This document shows, piece by piece, positions 1 through 5,436 of a stretch of DNA of 7,288 bases (positions are counted from its first letter, which is position 1; the number at the start of each line of letters is the position of its first letter). Source of the stretch: Bacteroidota bacterium (GTDB lineage Bacteria > Bacteroidota > Bacteroidia > Bacteroidales > JADFUO01); NCBI GenBank assembly GCA_030614305.1, contig JAUWKH010000083.1, positions 1 to 7,288 of the forward strand, in the 5' to 3' direction. A program made the translations under genes and the position numbers. Below the pieces are notes generated by a model that saw only the letters and a program-made list of their open reading frames with translations, had not been told where the DNA came from and did not search any database.

Positions 1-126
1 GTAAATGAGATACTTCAAAATTTCTTAAAATCACAAACCATCTTCCACTACAACAAGGATTAAGACTTGGAAAACCATAATTTATCCAAATTTGTTTTTT
101 CTATCACAAACCATTTTCCACTACAA

Positions 127-150
127 TCCTACGGACTCCGCTGCGCTTCG
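127..150 (+). repeat. 24-nt GC-rich insertion inside CRISPR repeat unit 2
   Basis: The 37-nt unit at 30-66 reads CTACAA directly followed by CAAGG. Here 24 extra bases (TCCTACGGAC to CGCTTCG) sit between those two hexamer-like segments. The insert is about 67% G+C in AT-rich surroundings. With flanking repeat bases it can fold into an outer stem AATCCT/AGGATT (125-130 with 153-158) enclosing two small hairpins, CGG-ACT-CCG (132-140) and TGCG-CTT-CGCA (142-152). It adds bases to the repeat without altering the 36-nt spacer rhythm. Confidence 0.8.
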
Positions 151-222
151 CAAGGATTAAGACTCATTGTGAGATTGTAAAGTATCTAAGTGAACCGCAT
201 CACAAACCATCTTCCACTACAA

Positions 223-246
223 TCCTACGGACTCCGCTGCGCTTCG
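223..246 (+). repeat. 24-nt GC-rich insertion inside CRISPR repeat unit 3
   Basis: This copy is identical to the insertion at 127-150 and occupies the same site, between CTACAA and CAAGG of the repeat. Identity with its neighbour, while the adjoining spacers are unrelated, shows that it travels with the repeat rather than with a spacer. Confidence 0.8.
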
Positions 247-262
247 CAAGGATTCAGACCTT

Positions 263-291
263 CCGCTTAGCGCTTTCAAAGCGCTTAGCGG
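263..291. repeat. 29-nt near-perfect palindrome occupying most of a spacer
   Basis: CCGCT (263-267) pairs with AGCGG (287-291) and AGCGCTTT (269-276) pairs with AAAGCGCT (278-285). They are separated by one T/T mismatch and a single central C. The nonamer CGCTTAGCG also appears twice as a direct repeat (264-272 and 282-290), each copy being quasi-palindromic itself. It fills 29 of the 36 nt of the interval between repeat units 3 and 4. It could be a true captured spacer or a small palindromic element that landed in the array. Only the structure is certain. Confidence 0.75.
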
Positions 292-306
292 ATTTATCGC
301 AAACAA

Positions 307-330
307 TCCTACGGTCTCCGCTGCGCTTCT
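307..330 (+). repeat. 24-nt GC-rich insertion inside degenerate CRISPR repeat unit 4
   Basis: This copy differs from those at 127-150 and 223-246 by two substitutions: ACT to TCT in the predicted loop of the first small hairpin, and CTTCG to CTTCT, which removes one pair of the second. The enclosing repeat has lost about 13 nt immediately upstream, so the unit reads ATCGCAAACAATCC instead of passing through the CATCTTCCACT segment. Confidence 0.75.
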
Positions 331-355
331 CAAGGATTCAGACCCTCCCTAATAC

Positions 356-391
356 AAAATCCTCCAGATTTTAAAAAATCTGGAGGATTTT
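356..391 (-). terminator. Bidirectional rho-independent terminator
   Basis: A perfect 17-bp inverted repeat (356-372 with 375-391) with a two-base centre has the form A4-TCCTCCAGA-T4 / A4-TCTGGAGGA-T4. It starts 33 bases beyond the stop codon of the transporter gene on the minus strand and ends in a T run on both strands. It can therefore end the transporter transcript and also any CRISPR precursor RNA arriving on the plus strand. Minimum hairpin-loop rules would open the innermost A/T pairs; the GC core CCTCC/GGAGG remains. Confidence 0.88.
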
Positions 392-424
392 CGTCAGTAA
401 AAGACAAAAGTTCGGAATTAAATT

Positions 425-2635
425 TTACTTTCTTTTTCTTGATCCGATATTTTGTTCTTTAAAATATGATGAAGATTTTATGAATATTACGGTTCCGACA
501 TTTTTGCATAGATTATTGATCCTCTCAACAAATTTATTTTCATTACCTTTTTCTATTTCAGGTATTCCCATAATAGTAAGATCGGAATTATAAGATTCAG
601 CTTGTATAATTTCATAAATAGATTTTTGCTTAATGTTGATATTGATTATTTTTACTTCGGCTTCTAAGCGGAGGTAATCCAATAACCTTCTCGCATTTCT
701 GTATAAATATTTCCTTTCATCAATAACAGGATTAACAATAATAAGTCGTACTGTTGCATCACGCCAGTCGTTTGATAATAAAATAAATTTAATAAGTGAA
801 AGAGCAAGGTTTCCGTTGTTTCCGCCGCCTCTCCACCAGATATCAATTAATTTACAATCTCCAAAACCTCGTTTTTTATCATAATTCAACATTAGAATAT
901 TCAGGTCAAGGTCAATAAGGTATTTTATCATGTTTACAAACCTTGCTGGTTCTTTACTTTGCTTTGCCCATCCCATAAGTATTGTATTGGGTTCAATACC
1001 CGGAAATCCGTATGTGCTTGCAATAATTTCAATTCCCTGATAAATATCATTACATTCCTGTCTTCTTGTAAAAAATCCCTGGTGTGTTTCGCTATCCTCA
1101 TCTGATAATATCTGTCGATGTTTCGGGAAAAGTATTTCAGCGGATTTATTTTCAATCAGGTCAAAGTTTGATATAAAACCTTGTTGAGCAACCAGGTATT
1201 TTCCTAATTGTATGAGGTGTGGTCTTGCCTGGGTTCCTCCGCTGAAAAGTATAATATTAGGACGCCAGTTACGTTCATCCAGTTCTTTTTTATCCATTTT
1301 GTTTAATATGGCCCGTATAACTGATGTCCATACACTTTCCCAAACATCTCCGAAATCAAGAGATAATTCCTTTTTTTTGATTATGAAATAAATTGCTGAT
1401 ATTATAACAAATGCGACTATCATTGCAATTGTATCCAGCTTGAACATAACTGCAAAAGATATAATAAATCCTATTATTCCAATCCATTTTGACACTTTTA
1501 AACTTGGCCTGAAATCAGTGCTTGCCCAGCTTTCCAGGGCATAAGCAAGATTTATAAAACCATAAGCAGCAATAAAGAACATTGTAACTAATCTTGCAAT
1601 TATATCCAGATCGCCAATTAAAATGCCTATTTCGGCAATAAGAAATGTGAAGATTAATGCATTTCTCGGTTCTTTGTTTTTACCATGCCCTTTACTAAAA
1701 ATTTTTGGAGTTATTTTATCTTTTGATATTGCCTGCAGAATTCGTGGTCCGCCTAAAATTCCGCCTAAGGCTGACGACAATGTAGCTCCCCATATACCTG
1801 CTATTACCAAAGGTGAAAACCAAGCAATTTTTAATAAAAAGTTATAGTCTGAAACCAATAGATCACGGTTTACAAAAAAGGCAAATCCGAATGCAATTAA
1901 AATATAAATTATCAATCCGGTTATAATAGCACCTAATGTACCTATAGGTATTGATCTTTTAGGATTTTTAAGATCACCCGACATTGCAACCCCTGCTGTA
2001 AAACCTGTTGCCGCAGGAAAGAAAATTGCAAAAATCAAAACAAAAGGTTTTGAGACTTCCCGACTGAATAAAACAGGAGTTTCGGGATTATATCCGGTAT
2101 TTATAAAAAAACCTGCAAAAATTGATATAAGAGATAAACCGATTGCAGCTAAAATAAAGTATTGGATTTTTATTGCAATAGATGTGCTGATAAATGCAAT
2201 AATCACAAGTATAATAATAACTATTGTACCAATTATTCTGATATCATTAATTGATAGCTCCAACCCAAGAAAATCCCTGATTAGTCCTATCCCAAGGAAG
2301 TTTTCGCAAAAACCGATTATATATAATGCAATACTGAATGCCGTTCCAACGAACAAAGTAATTCCGATAGCTCCACCCATTGGCAGTCCCAAACTCCTTG
2401 AAAGCATGTAATATAGTCCGCCGGTTTTAATTTTTTTATCTGTTGCAATGGATGAAATACTTAAACCGGTAGTAACTGAAATAATATGGGCAAGTATTAT
2501 TATGCCGATAGCAGCAATTAAACCTGCTTCCCCAACTACCCATCCCAAACGCATATACATAATTACGCCGAGGATTGTTAAAATTGAAGGAGTAAAAACA
2601 CCTGCAAAAGTCCCGAATTTTTTTGGCTGTGACAT
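425..2635 (-). CDS. Cation-chloride cotransporter family (SLC12-like) APC-fold permease
   Basis: This is a 736-residue inner-membrane protein. Residues 1 to about 420 form an APC-type membrane domain of roughly 12 helices and residues from about 457 to 736 a soluble C-terminal domain. Family signatures are visible: GVIMYMRLGWVVGEAG (23-38) in helix 1, ALYIIGFCENF (103-113) in helix 3, FFPAATGFTAGVAMSGDLKN (205-224) in helix 6, ATLSSALGG...GGPRILQA (284-302) in helix 8, and NWRPN (456-460) opening the C-terminal domain. From remembered animal NKCC1 sites, Tyr105, Pro207 and Thr210 match the K+ site, and Ala284, Ser287 and Ser288 the Na+ site; KCC-type proteins lack the serine pair. Na+-coupled ion uptake is therefore possible but inferred, and an amino-acid substrate is not excluded. 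The ATG at 2635 gives a typical short N-terminal tail before helix 1. The gene stands alone, divergent from the DUF1573 gene, and ends at the terminator at 356-391. Confidence 0.9.
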   Translation of the reverse strand: MSQPKKFGTFAGVFTPSILTILGVIMYMRLGWVVGEAGLIAAIGIIILAHIISVTTGLSISSIATDKKIKTGGLYYMLSRSLGLPMGGAIGITLFVGTAFSIALYIIGFCENFLGIGLIRDFLGLELSINDIRIIGTIVIIILVIIAFISTSIAIKIQYFILAAIGLSLISIFAGFFINTGYNPETPVLFSREVSKPFVLIFAIFFPAATGFTAGVAMSGDLKNPKRSIPIGTLGAIITGLIIYILIAFGFAFFVNRDLLVSDYNFLLKIAWFSPLVIAGIWGATLSSALGGILGGPRILQAISKDKITPKIFSKGHGKNKEPRNALIFTFLIAEIGILIGDLDIIARLVTMFFIAAYGFINLAYALESWASTDFRPSLKVSKWIGIIGFIISFAVMFKLDTIAMIVAFVIISAIYFIIKKKELSLDFGDVWESVWTSVIRAILNKMDKKELDERNWRPNIILFSGGTQARPHLIQLGKYLVAQQGFISNFDLIENKSAEILFPKHRQILSDEDSETHQGFFTRRQECNDIYQGIEIIASTYGFPGIEPNTILMGWAKQSKEPARFVNMIKYLIDLDLNILMLNYDKKRGFGDCKLIDIWWRGGGNNGNLALSLIKFILLSNDWRDATVRLIIVNPVIDERKYLYRNARRLLDYLRLEAEVKIININIKQKSIYEIIQAESYNSDLTIMGIPEIEKGNENKFVERINNLCKNVGTVIFIKSSSYFKEQNIGSRKRK

Positions 2636-2705
2636 TAATAAATAATAAATTTTTGATAAAATTAATAAAATATACGAAAACTTAAGGTTTGATTAAAATT
2701 ATTAA

Positions 2706-2713
2706 TAAATTTG
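2706..2713 (+). promoter_or_regulatory. Candidate -7 element for the DUF1573 gene
   Basis: TAAATTTG matches the Bacteroidota -7 consensus TAnnTTTG and lies 55 nt before the ATG at 2769, in the 133-bp divergent gap. The upstream partner is poor: TTTG at 2688-2691 is only 14 nt away, shorter than the usual spacing of about 19-21. In such AT-rich DNA a single match of this kind can arise by chance. Confidence 0.35.
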
Positions 2714-2768
2714 TGCGTTGAAAAGATAAACATTAATTATAAAATTAAATAATTTAAATTTTAGTAAA

Positions 2769-3224
2769 ATGAAAAAATCAGTATTATCAATTTGTGTATT
2801 GTTATTTACATTCTTTGCAGTTAATGCTCAAAATCCTGAAGCAAAAAATCCAAATGCCCCTGAAATTACTTTTGAGAAAGTAGTTCACGATTACGGAACT
2901 ATTTATCAGAAAAGTAATGGAACTTGTGAGTTAAAATTTTCAAACACAGGTAAAGAACCTTTAATCTTATCAAAACCACGTTCATCATGCGGTTGCACAG
3001 TTCCAACCTGGCCCAGACAACCAATTCTCCCGGGAAATGATGATGTTATTAAAATTACTTATAATACAGCAAGAGTAGGTATAATTAATAAAACCGTAAC
3101 TATTTATTCTAATGCAAAAAATAAATCGGTTGTTCTGAGAATTAAAGGTAAGGTAGTTGCAAAACCTAAGGAAGCATTACCGGTAAAAACAATTGATGAT
3201 AAAGCAACTCCGGTTAATAAATAG
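2769..3224 (+). CDS. Secreted DUF1573 domain protein
   Basis: This 151-residue protein has an N-terminal signal peptide (MKK, hydrophobic core at about residues 4-18, likely cleavage after VNA at residue 20), so it should act in the periplasm or at the outer membrane. Residues 32-130 form one DUF1573 domain with an Ig-like beta-sandwich pattern: ITFEKVVHDYGTIYQ (33-47), ELKFSNTGKEPL (54-65), the hallmark SSCGCTVPTWP (72-82) and PGN before the last strands (88-90). The CGC pair at 74-76 is the conserved family motif; its biochemical role is not known to me. The Lys/Pro-rich tail (131-151) looks disordered. Length and layout are usual for the single-domain form abundant in Bacteroidota. The gene stands alone, between a divergent transporter and a 277-bp repeat-bearing gap. 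There is no Shine-Dalgarno motif, and AT-rich sequence precedes the ATG, as is normal in this phylum. Confidence 0.9.
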   Translation: MKKSVLSICVLLFTFFAVNAQNPEAKNPNAPEITFEKVVHDYGTIYQKSNGTCELKFSNTGKEPLILSKPRSSCGCTVPTWPRQPILPGNDDVIKITYNTARVGIINKTVTIYSNAKNKSVVLRIKGKVVAKPKEALPVKTIDDKATPVNK

Positions 3225-3247
3225 GTTGTTGATATAGATTATTAAAT

Positions 3248-3270
3248 AAATTAGTCTGATTAATTTTTTT
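3248..3270 (+). terminator. Weak candidate terminator after the DUF1573 gene
   Basis: AAATTAG (3248-3254) can pair with TTAATTT (3260-3266) around TCTGA, followed by a T run to 3270, 24 bases after the stop codon. The stem is almost entirely A/T with one G/T wobble, so its stability would be low. Position and the T tract are the only support. Confidence 0.25.
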
Positions 3271-3300
3271 GATTAATTTTCAAACATTCGTTTGACTATG

Positions 3301-3436
3301 GGAATATTGGAGTACTGGAGTATTGGAATACTGGAATATTGGAAATAATTAAAAACTATTATATACCTTGTGTATAATTAAAAATGTTTAATATATAATT
3401 CATTCTTTTTTACATCACTCCATCACTCCATTATTC
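3301..3436. repeat. Octamer tandem array with inverted counterpart (long imperfect palindrome)
   Basis: Five consecutive 8-bp units of the form GGARTAYT run from 3301 to 3340. Three 8-bp units on the other strand sense (CATCACTC, CATCACTC, CATTATTC) run from 3413 to 3436; read on the minus strand they give GAATAATG-GAGTGATG-GAGTGATG, in register with the left arm. A nested perfect 8-bp inverted repeat ATTATATA/TATATAAT (3358-3365 and 3392-3399) has nearly the same centre, around 3378. The whole stretch is therefore an imperfect palindrome of about 136 bp lying between the DUF1573 and aminotransferase genes. It encodes nothing visible. It resembles a miniature palindromic intergenic element; its family is not known to me. 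Confidence 0.75.
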
Positions 3437-3501
3437 TTGATACTTAATCAGCGATAGAATAAAAAATAAACTGATTAGATATATTTTTAAAACTTGTAAA
3501 A

Positions 3502-4701
3502 ATGCCAAAAATTTCAAAAAAAGGCAGGATGATGCCTGAATCGCCTATCAGGAAACTTGTTCCTTATGCTGATGAAGCAAAAAAGAAAGGTATAAAAGTC
3601 TATCACCTTAATATCGGACAGCCTGATATTGAAACCCCTGAAGTTGCTTTAAATGCTATCAGGAATTTCAAACCGAAAGTTGTTGAATACAGCCATTCGG
3701 CAGGGATCCCTTCTTACCGTAAAAAGCTTGTTAATTATTATAAAAAGCATAATATTGATATAACTGCTGATGAGATAATCATCGGGGCAGGAGCTTCCGA
3801 AGCTATACTTTTTGCTATGCAAACCTGCCTTGACCCTGGTGATGAAATAATTATCCCTGAGCCGTTTTATGCCAATTATAATGGTTTTGCAACAAATGCA
3901 GGAGTAGTTGTAAAACCAATATTTTCTTCAATTGAAACAGGCTTTGCATTGCCGCCAATCGCTGATTTTGAAAAAGCAATTACCCCGAAAACCAAAGCAA
4001 TTTTAATTTGTAATCCTAATAATCCAACAGGCTATCTTTATTCAAAAGAAGAATTGGACACATTAAGAGATATTGTAAAAAAACACGATTTATATCTTAT
4101 TTCCGACGAAGTTTACCGTGAATTTTGCTATGATGGAAAAAAACATCATTCAGCTATGCATCTTAAAGGAATTGAGAATAATGTAATTTTAATTGATTCG
4201 GTTTCTAAGCGTTATAGTGCATGCGGTGTTAGAATCGGTTGCATGATATCAAAGAATAAAGAAGTTATGCAGACAGCCCTGAAATTTGCTCAGGCAAGGT
4301 TAAGTCCGCCGACTTTCGGACAGGTTGCTGCCGAAGCGGCTATTGATACTCCGGATTCATATTTTGATGATGTTTTGAAAGAATATCTTGCCAGGCGTGA
4401 TGTTGTTTTTGAATCAATAAATAAGATCAATGGTGCATTTTGTCCGAATCCAAGCGGAGCATTTTATGTAGTTGCCAGACTGCCTATTGATGATTCCGAT
4501 AAATTCTGCAGGTGGCTGCTTGAGGATTTTGAGTACAATAAACAAACAGTAATGCTTGCACCTGCGTCCGGCTTTTATTCAACAATGGGCAGAGGCAAGG
4601 ATGAAGTAAGGATCAGCTATGTTCTTAAAGTTGATGATCTGAAAAGTTCAATGAAATGCCTTGAGGAAGCACTGAAGGTTTATCCGGGGAAAACGAATTA
4701 G
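3502..4701 (+). CDS. PLP-dependent class I/II aminotransferase
   Basis: This is a 399-residue cytoplasmic enzyme of fold-type I, the usual length for the aspartate-aminotransferase superfamily. Visible landmarks in order: NIGQPDIETP (37-46) near the N-terminal substrate loop; YSHSAGIPSYR (63-73); GAGASEAI (95-102), the phosphate-binding segment; PFY (121-123) with the ring-stacking aromatic; NPNNPTG (171-177); SDEVY (201-205), with Asp202 expected to pair with the pyridine nitrogen; SVSKRYSACGVRIG (233-246), with Lys236 as the Schiff-base lysine and Arg244 for phosphate; and DEVRISY (367-373), with Arg370 expected to bind the substrate alpha-carboxylate. No catalytic residue appears missing. 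Sequence alone does not separate an aspartate donor from alanine, aromatic or other donors, so no gene symbol is given. The ATG at 3502 gives a normal N-terminus. The gene converges on the NamZ-like gene, with a repeat/IVP block between them. Confidence 0.93.
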   Translation: MPKISKKGRMMPESPIRKLVPYADEAKKKGIKVYHLNIGQPDIETPEVALNAIRNFKPKVVEYSHSAGIPSYRKKLVNYYKKHNIDITADEIIIGAGASEAILFAMQTCLDPGDEIIIPEPFYANYNGFATNAGVVVKPIFSSIETGFALPPIADFEKAITPKTKAILICNPNNPTGYLYSKEELDTLRDIVKKHDLYLISDEVYREFCYDGKKHHSAMHLKGIENNVILIDSVSKRYSACGVRIGCMISKNKEVMQTALKFAQARLSPPTFGQVAAEAAIDTPDSYFDDVLKEYLARRDVVFESINKINGAFCPNPSGAFYVVARLPIDDSDKFCRWLLEDFEYNKQTVMLAPASGFYSTMGRGKDEVRISYVLKVDDLKSSMKCLEEALKVYPGKTN

Positions 4702-4704
4702 ATT

Positions 4705-4879
4705 TTCAACCGTATATCAAATAGATTTAAGAATAACGATTAACGATATACGATTTACGAAGTGGAAAAAACATCATAAATCAAAAATCGTTAATCTTCA
4801 ATCGTATATCAAGCAGATTTAAGAATAACGAATAACGATATACGATTTACGAAGTGGAAAAAACATCATAAATCAAAAA
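4705..4879. repeat. Left hairpin-repeat block (two units) upstream of the IVP gene
   Basis: Starting three bases after the aminotransferase stop, a 92-bp unit (4705-4796) is followed by a second unit (4797-4879) lacking its end. Each unit contains four tandem heptamers of the form WWWACGA (4733-4760; 4825-4852) and a 27-nt linker beginning AGTGGAAAAAACATC. The first unit is then closed by reverse-complement heptamers TCGTTAA, TCTTCAA, TCGTATA (4788-4808). GATTAACGAT (4738-4747) pairs perfectly with ATCGTTAATC (4787-4796), and AATCGTATATC (4800-4810) with GATATACGATT (4837-4847). The part 4725-4879 recurs almost exactly at 5283-5434 on the other side of the IVP gene. The hairpins may also act as 3' ends for the converging genes. 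Confidence 0.9.
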
Positions 4880-4895
4880 CTTAAGATATATATAA

Positions 4896-5279
4896 ATGAA
4901 GAATAAGAAAATGAACAGGTTAGATTTAGAAGAACGGCTAATTGATTTTGCTGTATTAATAATTGAAATTTCCAAATTATTACCCAATAACAGAATCGGA
5001 AATCATTTGGCAGGTCAATTAATTCGTTCAGGAACTTCACCAGCTTTAAATTATGGTGAAGCGCAAAGTGCTGAATCAAGAAAAGATTTTATTCATAAAA
5101 TCAAAGTTGTTTTAAAAGAATTACGTGAAACATTAATTTGCTTAAAAATTATTCTAAGAGCAAAACTTATAAAATCTGATGAAATAATTGAAACCGGAAT
5201 AAATGAGTCAAATGAATTAATTTCTATTTTTGTTAAGAGTGTTGAAACGGCTCAAAAAAATATTCAAAAAAGAACTTAG
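4896..5279 (+). CDS. Four-helix-bundle protein, 23S rRNA intervening-sequence (IVP/S23) family
   Basis: This is a 127-residue cytoplasmic, almost all-alpha protein of usual family length. The family signature is clear: LEERLIDFAVLIIEISKLLP (11-30), then HLAGQLIRSGTSPALNYGEA (37-56), ESRKDFIHKIKVVLKELRET (60-79), and a last helix at about 94-120. The family was first seen encoded in intervening sequences of 23S rRNA genes and is related in fold to the Avd accessory protein of diversity-generating retroelements; its molecular role is unsettled. Here no rRNA, reverse transcriptase or variable repeat is nearby. The gene sits between two near-identical repeat blocks, begins 16 bases after the left one and stops 3 bases before the right one. 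The start may be the ATG at 4896 or the in-frame ATG at 4911; the latter would trim MKNKK before the conserved region. The 5' leader is short and purely A/T-rich, without a Shine-Dalgarno motif. Confidence 0.92.
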   Translation: MKNKKMNRLDLEERLIDFAVLIIEISKLLPNNRIGNHLAGQLIRSGTSPALNYGEAQSAESRKDFIHKIKVVLKELRETLICLKIILRAKLIKSDEIIETGINESNELISIFVKSVETAQKNIQKRT

Positions 5280-5282
5280 TTT

Positions 5283-5434
5283 ATTTAAGAATAACGATTA
5301 ACGATATACGATTTACGAAGTGGAAAAAACATCATAAATCAAAAATCGTTAATCTTCAATCGTATATCAAGCATATTTAAGAATAACGATTAACGATATG
5401 CGATTTGCGAAGTGAAAAAACATCATAAATCAAA
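5283..5434. repeat. Right hairpin-repeat block, direct copy of the left block
   Basis: The first 91 bases (5283-5373) are identical to 4725-4815. The rest (5374-5434) differs from 4816-4877 by four substitutions and one single-base deletion (GTGG to GTG). The block holds two heptamer arrays (5291-5318 and 5383-5410), one complete inverted partner (5346-5368) and a second unit cut before its inverted arm, exactly like the left block. It ends two bases short of the stop codon of the minus-strand NamZ-like gene. The copy period is 558 bp, i.e. repeat block plus IVP cassette. Confidence 0.92.
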
Positions 5435-5436
5435 GA

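Larger units (their letters stand above)
30..343 (+). CRISPR. Degenerate leader-distal end of a CRISPR array (four repeat units, three full spacers)
   Basis: Four related units lie at 30-66 (37 nt), 103-163 (61 nt), 199-259 (61 nt) and 296-343 (48 nt). The intervals are 36, 35 and 36 nt (67-102, 164-198, 260-295) and unrelated to each other. Bases 1-29 look like a fourth, cut spacer. Units begin ATCACAAACCATCTTCCACT and end CAAGGATTAAGAC, an ending like the crRNA 5' handle of many Bacteroidota repeats, so the array is read on the + strand and the leader should lie left of the window. Degeneration grows to the right: one substitution in unit 2 (CCATCTT to CCATTTT), ATTAAGAC to ATTCAGAC in units 3 and 4, and a 13-nt deletion with further changes in unit 4, as expected at a trailer end. 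Units 2-4 carry a 24-nt internal insertion. No cas gene is visible, so the type cannot be assigned. The regular repeat/spacer spacing is the main support. The alternative is a non-CRISPR interspersed repeat family. Confidence 0.72.

Noticed and set aside
1623..1847. Open frame opposite the transporter gene (also frames at 2184-2411, 2448-2645, and in-frame-shifted ones at 664-846 and 934-1155)
   Set aside because: They lie wholly or almost wholly inside the well-supported transporter gene, have no recognisable domain and follow the low-complexity composition expected of antisense or shifted frames.
2667..2684. Minus-strand -7-like sequences (TATATTTT, TAAGTTTT) before the transporter gene
   Set aside because: Both miss the final G of TAnnTTTG and have no clear -33 partner; not better than chance in this composition.
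3445..3477. Inverted repeat TAATCAG/CTGATTA upstream of the aminotransferase as an operator
   Set aside because: Only 7 bp per arm with a 19-nt gap in AT-rich DNA; no independent support for a regulator or for a promoter overlapping it.
4873..5079. Minus-strand open frame across the start of the IVP gene
   Set aside because: It is antisense to a clear family match and shows no family similarity of its own.
4896..5279. IVP gene as the accessory (Avd) gene of a diversity-generating retroelement
   Set aside because: No reverse transcriptase, template repeat or variable repeat is present in the window; the flanking repeats are hairpin heptamer arrays without coding content, and the sequence has the IVP signature.
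4896..5279. IVP gene as part of a 23S rRNA intervening sequence
   Set aside because: The flanking genes are an aminotransferase and a NamZ-like protein; no rRNA sequence is recognisable on either side.
4705..5434. Heptamer blocks as a second CRISPR array
   Set aside because: Units follow one another without unique spacers of constant length; the intervening linker is itself conserved between units.
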